From the NCBI RefSeq assembly GCF_001425785.1, contig NZ_LMDI01000005.1:1435-65434 (forward strand): DNA of 64,000 nucleotides, in the 5' to 3' direction. Shown piece by piece: positions 1 through 7,981 of this stretch (its first letter is position 1; each line of letters starts with the position of its first letter). A program made the position numbers and the translations under genes. The notes beneath the pieces were generated by a model, which was not told the DNA's origin, ran no database searches, and was given only the letters and a program-made list of their open reading frames with translations. This stretch comes from Rhizobacter sp. Root1221. Its GTDB lineage: Bacteria > Pseudomonadota > Gammaproteobacteria > Burkholderiales > Burkholderiaceae_C.

Positions 1-714
1 CTCGTCCGAATAGAAGGCGAAGTGGGCCGATTCCTTGAGCAGCTTGAAGTGCGACTGTTCGGGGTTGGGGCCACCGGCGCGCCAGGTGCCCGGGGTGACG
101 GCCGGCTTCGGGGTGGCGTTGGCCGGTGCCCAGGTGGTCACCGTGGTGCCTTGGTCAACCGCCGGAGCGGGAGCAGGAGCAGGAGCAGGAGCAGGAGTCG
201 GTGCTGGTGCTGGTGCTGGTGCTGGTGCTGGTGCTGGTGCTGGTGCTGGTGCTGGTGCTGGTGCTGGTGCTGGTGCTGGTGCTGGTGCTGGAGCCGGAGC
301 TGGAGCTGGAGCTGGAGCTGGAGCTGGAGCTGGAGCTGGAGCTGGAGCTGGAGCTGGGGCTGGGGCTGGGGCTGGGGCTGGGGCGGCCGTGTTCGTGGCG
401 CAGAACCCGATCGACTCGGTGCTGGCCCTGGCCGCCAGGGTCTTGTTCCATGCCACCCCGGAGAGCGACAGCGCGGTGCCCGTCTGTTGCCATTGGGCGT
501 TCCAGACGTTGTTGACGCGGCCCGGCACGGTGAGCGAGCCGCTCCACTGCACGGGTTCGTTGTTCGGGTTCACCACCGTCACGCCGGCGCAGTACCCGCC
601 GTTCCACTTGTTGTGGACCACGTAGGTCAACGTGACCGGGCTGGCTGCGCGCGCGCTCGCCGCGAAGAGGCCGGCCAGGACGAGCCCGGCGGCCACGGAT
701 TTCATTCGATGCAT
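1..714 (-). CDS. Secreted CBM2 carbohydrate-binding protein (3' end outside window)
   Basis: Start at 714 is chosen because GGAAGGAA lies seven bases upstream; a second in-frame ATG is at 705. The 238 visible residues begin with a signal peptide (about 1-24, ending in an Ala-rich ASARA-type cleavage site). Next comes a domain of about 90 residues with the layout of carbohydrate-binding module family 2: conserved Trp residues (NKWNGGYC, NVWNAQW, VAWNKTL) and a Cys near each end that would form the usual disulphide. An Ala-Pro linker of about 70 residues follows, then a new domain beginning around HFKLLKESAHFAFYSDE, cut by the window edge. CBM2 modules bind cellulose or related polymers outside the cell. 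The cut domain is probably the catalytic or effector part, but I do not recognise it. It lies 49 bp downstream of the lipoprotein gene on the same strand, so they probably form an operon. Confidence 0.8.
   Translation of the reverse strand, partial: MHRMKSVAAGLVLAGLFAASARAASPVTLTYVVHNKWNGGYCAGVTVVNPNNEPVQWSGSLTVPGRVNNVWNAQWQQTGTALSLSGVAWNKTLAARASTESIGFCATNTAAPAPAPAPAPAPAPAPAPAPAPAPAPAPAPAPAPAPAPAPAPAPAPAPAPAPAPAPAPAPAPTPAPAPAPAPAPAVDQGTTVTTWAPANATPKPAVTPGTWRAGGPNPEQSHFKLLKESAHFAFYSDE
168..385. repeat. Hexanucleotide array coding an Ala-Pro linker
   Basis: About 36 tandem six-base units drift through GGAGCA, GGTGCT, GGAGCT and GGGGCT variants. On the minus strand every unit reads Pro-Ala, so gain or loss of units changes linker length without shifting frame. 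Long runs of one identical unit suggest recent slippage expansion. Confidence 0.95.
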
Positions 715-763
715 GTGGTGGTTCCTTCCCTGTGTGATGGATCAGTTCTTGTTGTCTGCGGTG

Positions 764-2203
764 TCACGACGGCAGCTTGCAGGCCGCTACCCGTTGCACC
801 TGGACCCTTGTGCCGCCCGGGCTGTAGGCCCACACCACGTCGCCAGCGGGCGTGGGGGTCATGTCCTGGAACGTGTCGATGGCAAGCGTGGTGGTGACGG
901 GACCTTCGAGTACGGCGCCGGAGCCGGCATCGGCCACGGCCAGCACGAGCTTGCCGCCGGCCTTCCAGCCAATCAGCAACTTGCCGGTGCCGTACGCCGC
1001 CATGTATGGACGAAACGGGTAGGTGGCATCGATGCCCGTGGCGGCGGTGATCGTGGTGGTGGCGCCCGGTGCGCTGCCACTGTCGGGCACCTTTGCCAGC
1101 TTCAGCACGAGCTTGCCGCCGACCGATTCGATGTAGTTGAGCCAGTGGCCTCCGGTGGTGGGCACCAGCCCGCCCAGCGCCCGTTGGGCCGGGTCGCTGC
1201 CGTCCAGCCATTGCAGCGTGCTGGCCGTGGACGTGGGGGTGGCCAGGCGCGCGGTCCGCATCGCGTTCGGATAGGCGTCGCCGTGGCAGCTGGCCGCCCA
1301 CTGCGCGCCGTTGTGGGCGAGCCGAACGGACCAGCTGTGGCTGCAACCCCAGTCCCAGCCGCCAGCAAGCAAGCCGCCCGTGGCTGCATCGACGAACTTC
1401 AGCGTGTCGCCGGCATGGATGTCGACCTCGCCGGCCACGTTCGGCCGAGCGGTGGACATCGCCGAGCGGTAGTAGACGCCGATCTTCGTGCCGTCGGTGG
1501 CCAGCCGTGCCGTGTGGCCGTACCACCAGATGAACTGGGCGCCGGCGCTGTCGACATTGCCCTTCTTGGTGAGGGTGGTGCGTGAGAGCGTGGTGCCGGC
1601 GGCGTCGACCCGCACCAGGTCCATCTTCCCGCACACCGCGTTGTCCGGCGTCGCGGCGGATCGGCAGTACTTGGCCGAATGGATGTCAGGGTCGTTGGCC
1701 ACCACGGCGAGGGCGGCACCGGTGGCGGTGGCAAGCATCGCATGCACCTCCAGCCCGGCGACCCCGGGCAGCGATGGGCCGAGTGCATCGGCGGTGGTCA
1801 GCGTGGCCATCTTGATGGCCGAGGCGGTCCGATCGGTCCAAGCGAGCAGTGCGGTGCCATCGGCGCGCGGCGCGATGACCGCGGGGGTGTACTCGTCGTT
1901 GGGGGCCGCGTTGCCACCGACGGTCAGCGAGGTGGACCGGAGCCGTTCGGCCAGCGTGTCACAGGCAGCGGGGGCCGGCGCAGGGCTTGGAGCTGGAGCT
2001 GGAGCTGGAGCTGGAGCTGGGGCAGGGGCAGGGGCAGGGGCAGGGGCAGGGGCAGGGGCAGGGGCAGGGGCAGGGGCGGATGGCGGCGGCGCGGCCGCCA
2101 CGTTGTCTTGTGACGAACCGCCGCCACATGCGGCGACCAGCGCGGCTAAGTTCACCAGCAGGGCCAGGCGCAAGCGATGGGTGGAGTTGCGGGAAAGGCT
2201 CAT
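764..2203 (-). CDS. Surface lipoprotein with Ala-Pro linker and unknown beta-rich domain
   Basis: The start at 2203 gives a textbook lipoprotein signal: basic N-terminus, hydrophobic stretch and lipobox LVAAC, followed by GGGSS. An upstream ATG at 2245 would bury this signal, so it is rejected. The 479-residue product has the lipid-anchored Cys, a short tether, an Ala-Pro linker of about 30 residues, then about 400 residues that I cannot assign. That domain has repeated short beta-like blocks rich in Gly, Trp and Asp (for example WWYGHTARLATDGTKIGVYY and GGWDWGCSHSWSVRL), which suggests a beta-propeller or similar binding fold. This is inference from composition, not a family match. It shares linker style and probable operon with the CBM2 protein, so a joint role at the cell surface in polysaccharide binding is plausible. 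Confidence 0.7.
   Translation of the reverse strand: MSLSRNSTHRLRLALLVNLAALVAACGGGSSQDNVAAAPPPSAPAPAPAPAPAPAPAPAPAPAPAPAPAPAPSPAPAPAACDTLAERLRSTSLTVGGNAAPNDEYTPAVIAPRADGTALLAWTDRTASAIKMATLTTADALGPSLPGVAGLEVHAMLATATGAALAVVANDPDIHSAKYCRSAATPDNAVCGKMDLVRVDAAGTTLSRTTLTKKGNVDSAGAQFIWWYGHTARLATDGTKIGVYYRSAMSTARPNVAGEVDIHAGDTLKFVDAATGGLLAGGWDWGCSHSWSVRLAHNGAQWAASCHGDAYPNAMRTARLATPTSTASTLQWLDGSDPAQRALGGLVPTTGGHWLNYIESVGGKLVLKLAKVPDSGSAPGATTTITAATGIDATYPFRPYMAAYGTGKLLIGWKAGGKLVLAVADAGSGAVLEGPVTTTLAIDTFQDMTPTPAGDVVWAYSPGGTRVQVQRVAACKLPS
1986..2078. repeat. Second hexanucleotide Ala-Pro linker array
   Basis: Roughly 15 tandem units, first GGAGCT then GGGGCA, lie inside the lipoprotein gene and code Pro-Ala on the minus strand. 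The unit type changes once, sharply, which suggests two separate expansions. Confidence 0.92.
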
Positions 2204-2440
2204 GGTCGGCGAGGCACAGGATGAAAGGGCAGGACCGGCACCCATCCGCGGTCCGGGGTGGGCGTGGTTGTACGACGTGGGCTCACATGTTCGCCGAGGC
2301 ACGAACGGATTTGTGGGACGAATCGTGCGCGAACGTAATGCGTGTAAGAGTCGTGATGTCCGCCCGGGGCCGGCGGTTATCGGATGCATCGAGCGGAGAA
2401 TTTGAAGTTAGTATCTCGGCCCCCGAACCATGAGGCTGAG

Positions 2441-4552
2441 ATGAACGCCCCCATCGCAAGTCTTTACTTTGTCTCTGCGGGCATGTTGTTGATGGGTTCG
2501 TTTCACGCAGCACTGATGGCGCGCAGCAGCGACCATGTGAAAGCCGCGTGGCTTTTCTCCGCCATTTGCCTGGCCTTTTCGTTGTTTCAGGTTTCCAACG
2601 CGGCGCAATACACGGCGGGCGATCTGCCGGCGGCGGTGGATGCCCACAAGTGGGTGAATCTGTTTCTGCTGCTGATCGTCGCGCTCATCTGGTATCTGGT
2701 GGCTGCTTTCGACGACGCGTGGTACGCACCCGTGATGTCACACGGCATTGCCGTGTTGATTGGCGTGGTGATCGCCTGCAACTTTGCCGCGCCGTTCGGA
2801 TTCCGGTTTTCATCGGTGCACCCGGATATAGCCGTCGTGTTGCCGTGGGGCGAGAGGATCGCCGTTCTTTCCGGTGAACCCTCTGCGGTTTCCCGGGTGG
2901 TGCGCGTGGTGTCGCTTGCCTTGATGGTCTACGCGCTGCTGTTCTCGGTACGGGTCCACAGGCTGGGGGAGCGGTTTGCCAGTGCCCTCATCTGGGGCTC
3001 CGTCGGCCTGATGTTCCTGACCACCGGCGCCGCAAGCCTGTCGGATGCCGGGACGTTGAAAGTGCCTTACCTCGGCGGGTTCGGCTTCCTGTTCCTGGCC
3101 GCCTCCTTTTCGATCATGGTCCGGACGAACTTCTCGAACCGGAAACTCGAGCAGGTCCGGATCAGCAGCGCGCTGGTCCAGGAAGTGGAGCGCCACGAGA
3201 TCGCCAAGCAGCGGTTCCAGCACGCGCTGAACAACGACCCCTTGACGGGCTTGCCCAATCGTTCGGGCGCGCTGGACCGGCTGCACATCCTGGTGGACCT
3301 CAACGGGCTGAATCGCACTGTGCTGGCGGTGTTCCTGCTCGACGTCGATCGGCTCGGCATCATCAACGGCACCCGCGGCCACCAGGTGGGCGACCAGGTG
3401 CTGGTCGAGGTGTCGGAGCGCCTGCGGCACAACGTCACGGACAGCGACCTGGTGGCGCGGTTGAACAACGGGGGCTTCCTCGTGGCCGCCGGCAACCTCG
3501 TGGGCGAAGGCGGCGTGGCCGTGCTGTACGACAGGCTGGCCGCCGCGCTGGAGGCGCCGTTCCTGGTGGCCGGCAGTGAGCTGCGGATCACCGCCAGTGC
3601 GGGGGTGGCCGTGTTCCCGGACGACGGTGGCGCGGCCGAGGATGTGCTGGCCGCTGCCGAGCTGGCGTTGCACGACGCCAAGCGGTCCGGTCCGGGCAGC
3701 CTGGGGGTGTATCGCCCATCCCTGAAGGGGAACATCCAGGAGCGGATCGATTTCGAGAATGCCTTGAAAGCGGCGTTGATCAAGCGCCAGTTCTTTCTCT
3801 GCTACCAGCCGCAGGTGCGTGCGTCGGATGGGCGCACGGTATGCATGGAAGCCCTGATCCGATGGGAGCACCCGACGCATGGCCTGGTCTTGCCGGACCG
3901 ATTCATCCAGTTGGCGGAATCGATGGGGCTTATCGCCGCCATCGGTTCGTGGGTAATCGAGTCTGCGTGCGAGCAGTTGGCCCGCTGGCATGCGATGGGG
4001 TATGACGGGTTGAGGGTGGCGGTGAATCTGTCGGCCCAGCAGTTGCTGGTGTCGAACCTGGAAGAAACCGTGGCGCAGGCCATTCGGCGATTCGGCCTCG
4101 CGGCGGCCAACGTCGAACTGGAAATCACGGAATCCGTGCTGATGCAGGACCCCGAGAGTTCCATTGCACGCCTCGGTGCGCTGAAGAGCCTTGGTGTGCG
4201 CCTGTCGATCGATGATTTTGGAACGGGTTATTCATCGTTGAGTTACCTCAAGGTATTGCCGGTGCACGCATTCAAACTGGATCGCAGTTTTGTGCGGGAC
4301 ATCGGCAAGGGCGGCAAAGACCTCGAGATATGCGCCACGGCCATCGGGTTGGCGAGAAACCTGGGTCTGGACATCGTGGCCGAAGGCGTTGAAACTGAGG
4401 CGCAGGCGCGCCAGTTGCGGGCGTTGGGGTGCCACCTTCTCCAGGGTTACTTCTTTGCCAGGCCGCTGGCTGTCGCCGCGGCCAATGAGTTTCTCGGCGG
4501 GCCCTTCAAGAGCCTGGAAACGGGCGCTATACCATTGGAATTCGTCGGCTGA
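2441..4552 (+). CDS. Membrane-bound c-di-GMP phosphodiesterase (degenerate GGDEF, intact EAL)
   Basis: The start at 2441 follows GAGG by five bases. The 703-residue protein opens with about seven hydrophobic helices (roughly residues 1-225), a membrane sensor module. A GGDEF-type domain follows (about 260-430), but the signature is NNGGF in place of GGDEF (near 341), so cyclase activity is unlikely. The EAL domain (about 440-695) keeps the residues needed for hydrolysis: EALIRWEHP near 467, NLSAQQ, EITES, IDDFGTGYSS near 589, KLDRSF, EGVE near 647 and LQGYFF near 666. The likely reaction is cleavage of cyclic di-GMP to pGpG, with the GGDEF remnant perhaps sensing GTP. It is divergent from the lipoprotein gene, and its output may affect attachment or secretion genes nearby, though nothing here proves that. 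Confidence 0.88.
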   Translation: MNAPIASLYFVSAGMLLMGSFHAALMARSSDHVKAAWLFSAICLAFSLFQVSNAAQYTAGDLPAAVDAHKWVNLFLLLIVALIWYLVAAFDDAWYAPVMSHGIAVLIGVVIACNFAAPFGFRFSSVHPDIAVVLPWGERIAVLSGEPSAVSRVVRVVSLALMVYALLFSVRVHRLGERFASALIWGSVGLMFLTTGAASLSDAGTLKVPYLGGFGFLFLAASFSIMVRTNFSNRKLEQVRISSALVQEVERHEIAKQRFQHALNNDPLTGLPNRSGALDRLHILVDLNGLNRTVLAVFLLDVDRLGIINGTRGHQVGDQVLVEVSERLRHNVTDSDLVARLNNGGFLVAAGNLVGEGGVAVLYDRLAAALEAPFLVAGSELRITASAGVAVFPDDGGAAEDVLAAAELALHDAKRSGPGSLGVYRPSLKGNIQERIDFENALKAALIKRQFFLCYQPQVRASDGRTVCMEALIRWEHPTHGLVLPDRFIQLAESMGLIAAIGSWVIESACEQLARWHAMGYDGLRVAVNLSAQQLLVSNLEETVAQAIRRFGLAAANVELEITESVLMQDPESSIARLGALKSLGVRLSIDDFGTGYSSLSYLKVLPVHAFKLDRSFVRDIGKGGKDLEICATAIGLARNLGLDIVAEGVETEAQARQLRALGCHLLQGYFFARPLAVAAANEFLGGPFKSLETGAIPLEFVG

Positions 4553-4568
4553 AACTGGGTATTTACCC

Positions 4569-4586
4569 TCCCGCGGGCTCGCGGGA
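4569..4586. terminator. Hairpin after the GGDEF-EAL gene
   Basis: Seventeen bases past the stop codon there is a seven-pair stem (TCCCGCG against CGCGGGA) with a four-base loop. No T run follows, so if it ends transcription it is not a classic intrinsic terminator. Confidence 0.35.
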
Positions 4587-4641
4587 AACAGTTTGTTGGC
4601 GCTGACTCCTGCGTCAATGTAGGCCCGTTGGGTCGTTGAAT

Positions 4642-4657
4642 ACTCGCGCTCGCGAGT
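4642..4657. terminator. Second hairpin in the 429-bp gap before pectate lyase
   Basis: ACTCGC and GCGAGT flank a GCTC loop, with three T residues after the stem and A residues before it, so it could act on either strand. The rest of the gap, 4553-4981, is the pectate lyase upstream region. I see no gene in it and no regulator site I can name. Confidence 0.35.
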
Positions 4658-4981
4658 TTCCAGAGGGCGATTCCTTGGCCGCCTTCGACGGCGTGGCTGT
4701 AAGTGGCTGTGTCGAATCCAGAAAGCATTGTTTCAGAGTATGGGAATGCTGTTTCTTTCTCGCGGTCCCGGTTAGGCTCCGCGCCGTTGTCGGACGTCTG
4801 ATGTCTGACGTCAATGCGCGCAACTGCACCGGTGTCGACCCGTGGGCAGAAGGGCGCGCGGCAACGTGGAAGGCGCTTTGGCGTCTCCGGAGGCCTGTTG
4901 CAGGACCCCGCGTCTTCTCCGTTCGGAAGGGCGCAAACAGGTGGTCAGTCCGAGTTCTCAACAACCCGAGAAAGAAGCCCA

Positions 4982-6361
4982 ATGAAAAAGATCCCGAGTC
5001 CCCTGCGTTTGACATTCCTCGCAGTGGCATGTGCCGCTGCCACCCCCGCGCTGGCCGTCGATTGGCCGTCCGGCTTTTCCAAGTGCGCCGACGAAGGCGA
5101 GAGCTGCAAGGTCGGCACCACGCCGCGCCAGGTGTCCTTTGGCGTGAAGGACAAGTGGGTCCTGAAGACGTTGTCGGGCACGGTGTCGTGCGCCAGCGCC
5201 ACGTTCGACAACGCGGACCCGAATCCGGGCCGCACGGAAAAGTGCGCTGTGGGCCCAGCCGGCACGCCGGCACCCGCACCCGCACCCGCACCTACGCCTG
5301 CCCCGACACCGGCGCCCACCCCGGCCCCCGCACCTGCTCCGAGCGGCGCGTCGGGTGGGTACGGCGGATCGGTCACCGGTGGAGGCAGTGTCACGGCCGT
5401 GACGGCCGCCACCGCGGCGCAGATGCAAGCCGCGATCGATGCCTACACCGGCACCGGCGGCCTCGTGGTCCGCTACACCGGCAAGTTCGACTACAGCGCC
5501 ATCACCGACACGTGCGCGCAGTGGCAGAAGAACGCGGGCGCGATCGTCGAGATCAAGAACAAGGGCAACGTCACCATCGAAGGTGCTGACGGCTCGGCCG
5601 CGAACTTCGGGCTGGCGATCAAGGGGGGGGCCACGAACATCATCATCCGCAACATGACGATCGGCCTGCTGCCCGGCTCCATCGATGCCATCGGCATCGA
5701 AGGGCAGGGCGGGCAGTACCCGGGCTACATCTGGGTGGACCACAACACGCTGTTCAGCAGCACCAAGGAATGCTCCGGCGCGGGTGACCTGGAGTTCGAC
5801 GGTTTGATCGACAGCAAGGCCGGCGCGCACCACATCACCTACTCGTACAACCACATCCACGACCACCAGAAAGTGGGCCTGATCGGTTCGAGCGACAGCG
5901 ATTCCAGCGACCGCTTCATCACGTTCCATCACAACGTCTACCAGAACGTGAAGTCGCGGATACCGCTGCAACGCGGCGGCTACACCCACCTGTACAACAA
6001 CCTGTACAGCGGTGTGCTGACGTCGGGCGCCAACGTGCGCATGGGCGGCTTCTCGCTGATCGAGGGCAACTACTTCGAGAATGCGCAGAATCCCGTCACC
6101 TCGCGCGACAGCTCCGCCATCGGCTACTGGGAACTGCGCAACAACAATGTGAAGTCGCCGGCTGACTTCGCCCAGTACGGCATCACCTGGGTGGCGAGCG
6201 AGTCGTCGCCCACGCGTGACGCGAAAGACTGGGTCAGCACCGCCACGTTCCCGGTGGGCATCCCGTACAGCTACACCGTGCAGGACCCCGCGTGCGTGAA
6301 GCAGAAGCTGGCCACCGTGGCCGGTGCCGGCAAGGCGCTTGCCAAGCTGAGCTGCAACTGA
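4982..6361 (+). CDS. Secreted pectate lyase, polysaccharide lyase family 1
   Basis: The start at 4982 is set by a clean signal peptide (MKKIPSPLRL..., cleavage after TPALA near residue 25) and a purine-rich GAAAGAAG upstream. The 459 residues comprise a small Cys-rich module (about 26-95, pattern CADEGESC ... SCASATF ... EKC) of a type often found in secreted carbohydrate enzymes. An Ala/Pro/Thr linker follows, then a right-handed beta-helix lyase domain (about 125-455). Family 1 hallmarks visible are IWVDHN, the DHQKVGLIGSSDSD stretch and the RIPLQRGG substrate-binding Arg segment, with GGYTHLYNN after it. The enzyme splits polygalacturonate by beta-elimination with calcium, outside the cell. 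A strong hairpin 11 bases downstream suggests a single-gene transcript. Confidence 0.93.
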   Translation: MKKIPSPLRLTFLAVACAAATPALAVDWPSGFSKCADEGESCKVGTTPRQVSFGVKDKWVLKTLSGTVSCASATFDNADPNPGRTEKCAVGPAGTPAPAPAPAPTPAPTPAPTPAPAPAPSGASGGYGGSVTGGGSVTAVTAATAAQMQAAIDAYTGTGGLVVRYTGKFDYSAITDTCAQWQKNAGAIVEIKNKGNVTIEGADGSAANFGLAIKGGATNIIIRNMTIGLLPGSIDAIGIEGQGGQYPGYIWVDHNTLFSSTKECSGAGDLEFDGLIDSKAGAHHITYSYNHIHDHQKVGLIGSSDSDSSDRFITFHHNVYQNVKSRIPLQRGGYTHLYNNLYSGVLTSGANVRMGGFSLIEGNYFENAQNPVTSRDSSAIGYWELRNNNVKSPADFAQYGITWVASESSPTRDAKDWVSTATFPVGIPYSYTVQDPACVKQKLATVAGAGKALAKLSCN

Positions 6362-6372
6362 CGGTGACGCGG

Positions 6373-6400
6373 GCCCGGGCGGCATGACTGCTGCCCGGGC
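6373..6400. terminator. Strong hairpin after pectate lyase
   Basis: A 12-pair stem (GCCCGGGCGGCA with TGCTGCCCGGGC, one G-U pair) closes on the loop TGAC. It starts 11 bases after the stop codon. There is no T tract, as is common for high-GC beta-proteobacteria. Confidence 0.6.
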
Positions 6401-6468
6401 TCCGATCGGCCCGCGGCCAGTCACTCCTCGGCACCGACCTTCAAGCCGTGACCGCTCCACAATGGGCG

Positions 6469-7110
6469 ATGACCGACCCGTTGCCGCTGCTTTACAGCTA
6501 CCGCCGTTGCCCCTATGCCATGCGGGCGCGCATGGCCTTGCTCCAGGCGGGCCATGCGTTCGAGGTCGTCGACGTGGACCTGCGGAACAAGCCCGCCGCG
6601 TTGCTGGCGCTGTCGCCCAAGGGCACCGTGCCGGTGCTGCGGTTGCCTGACGGGCGGGTGCTGGAGGAGAGCTGGGACATCATGCGGTGGGCGCTGGCGG
6701 CAGAGGACCACGACGGTGTGTGGTCCCGGGCGCAGTCGGCCGTGAACCTCGATCTGCTGGCGCGCAACGACGGTGCGTTCAAGCACCACCTGGACCGCTA
6801 CAAGTACCCCGAGCGCTTTGGCGAGCCCGACGGCCTGCGGGACCACCACCGCGCGCAGGCGGTGGCCGTGTTGCTCCTGCCGCTGCAGGCGCGGCTGCAG
6901 CACGAGCCCTACCTGGGCGGCGCGGCGCCGTGTGCCACCGACCTGGCGATCTTTCCCTTCGTGCGCCAGTTCGCCGCGGTGGCCCCGGCCTGGTTTGCCG
7001 GGCAGCCCTGGCCGGCGGTGCAGTCGTGGCTGGCGGCGTGGCTGGGCAGTCGCCTGTTCGGCGTCTGCATGGACAAGGGGGCCGTGGCGCGGCCGGCGCA
7101 GTTCAGGTGA
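6469..7110 (+). CDS. Glutathione S-transferase family protein
   Basis: The 213-residue product (ATG at 6469; a GTG at 6448 would add seven residues) begins with a thioredoxin-like half. Its active-site motif is CPYAMRARM at about residue 12, followed by the cis-Pro stretch GTVPVL and the glutathione-gripping EES (LEESWDIMRW). The C-terminal half is all-helical. CPYA resembles the Cys-type catalytic motif of Omega class and GrxB-like proteins rather than the Tyr or Ser of other classes, so thiol transfer or deglutathionylation is more likely than classic conjugation. Its end overlaps the convergent quinone reductase gene by eight bases. The substrate cannot be read from the sequence. Confidence 0.82.
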   Translation: MTDPLPLLYSYRRCPYAMRARMALLQAGHAFEVVDVDLRNKPAALLALSPKGTVPVLRLPDGRVLEESWDIMRWALAAEDHDGVWSRAQSAVNLDLLARNDGAFKHHLDRYKYPERFGEPDGLRDHHRAQAVAVLLLPLQARLQHEPYLGGAAPCATDLAIFPFVRQFAAVAPAWFAGQPWPAVQSWLAAWLGSRLFGVCMDKGAVARPAQFR

Positions 7111-7894
7111 CCGCCGGCGTCTCCACGTGTGCCGCGAAGCCCACCTGCCCAGGTGCCACGTCTGCCCGCAAGGTGAGCGCCGGGATCTCGTACGCCCCCG
7201 CGTTCTGCGGGCGAAATGCGATGGGCGGTGTCGTGGCCAGGGTGTCGAGGCGCTGGCCCAGGGCTTCACTGACCGCCTCGAACCGGGCGCTGTCCATCTT
7301 GCCGGTGCGGTGGACGACGAACGGCGGCAGCACATCGAAGCCGGGGTAGTACAGGATCCCGTGGTGGATGGGGAACAGCACGTCGTCCATGGGGCCGTTG
7401 ATGCCGCGCGGGCCGTAGTGCGATTCCCAGCCGCCCGCGGTGACGACCAGCATCGCGCGCTTGCCGGTCAGCGTGCCTTCGCCGTAGCGGTCGCCCCAGC
7501 GGGCGTCTGAGTGTTCGCCTACGCCGTAGCCAAACCCGTAGGCAAAAACCCGTTCCACCCAGCCCTTGAGGATCGCGGGCATCGAGAACCACCACAGCGG
7601 GAATTGCAGGATCACGGCATCGGCCCACAGCAGCTTCTGTTGCTCGCGGGCGATGTCGTCGGGCTGGTTGCCAGCCTCGAACGCCTGCTTGGAGTCCAGC
7701 GCCGGGTCGAAGCGTGTGCCGGGCGGCCGGTGTGGGCTGTCGTCGGCGTCGAGCGTGGTTTTCCACTGCATGGCATGCAGGTCCGAGACCTGGACGGTGT
7801 GCCCCGCCGTTTCCAGGCGCCGGACCGCAAAGTCCTTGAGGGTGCCGTTCAATGACCGGGGTTCGGGGTGGGCGTGGACGATCAGGACGTTCAT
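7103..7894 (-). CDS. NAD(P)H quinone reductase, flavodoxin-like fold
   Basis: The start at 7894 puts the first beta strand MNVLIVHAHPEPRSLNGTLK at the N-terminus, as in the NQO1/MdaB/KefF family; longer upstream frames are not coding-like. At 263 residues it is a typical length. FMN- or FAD-phosphate binding is expected from the HPEPRSLN turn, and further family blocks are LQFPLWWFSMPAILKGWVERVF and VTAGGWESHYGP. These enzymes reduce quinones by two electrons and protect against redox-cycling compounds, fitting a soil or plant habitat. The gene is divergent from a LysR regulator with an 87-bp gap, the usual layout for regulator and target. Confidence 0.85.
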   Translation of the reverse strand: MNVLIVHAHPEPRSLNGTLKDFAVRRLETAGHTVQVSDLHAMQWKTTLDADDSPHRPPGTRFDPALDSKQAFEAGNQPDDIAREQQKLLWADAVILQFPLWWFSMPAILKGWVERVFAYGFGYGVGEHSDARWGDRYGEGTLTGKRAMLVVTAGGWESHYGPRGINGPMDDVLFPIHHGILYYPGFDVLPPFVVHRTGKMDSARFEAVSEALGQRLDTLATTPPIAFRPQNAGAYEIPALTLRADVAPGQVGFAAHVETPAVT

Positions 7895-7981
7895 GTCGAG
7901 GGCATTTCGTTGCAGGGAGAAGGAACGATAGGGGCCCGACCGGTATATTGGAAATGAATCCTCGACATGCCAGGTATTGCG

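Noticed and set aside
168..385. CRISPR-like regular repeats
   Set aside because: The units are six bases long without spacers and code an Ala-Pro linker.
22..897. Several long plus- and minus-strand frames of Cys-Trp, Leu-Val, Gly-Ala or Ser-Thr dipeptides over the first repeat array
   Set aside because: They are translations of the hexanucleotide array in other frames; only the minus-strand Ala-Pro frame has a signal peptide and a recognisable domain.
4553..4981. c-di-GMP riboswitch in the pectate lyase leader, suggested by the neighbouring c-di-GMP gene
   Set aside because: I could not find the conserved GEMM core or pairing pattern; a covariance-model search would decide.
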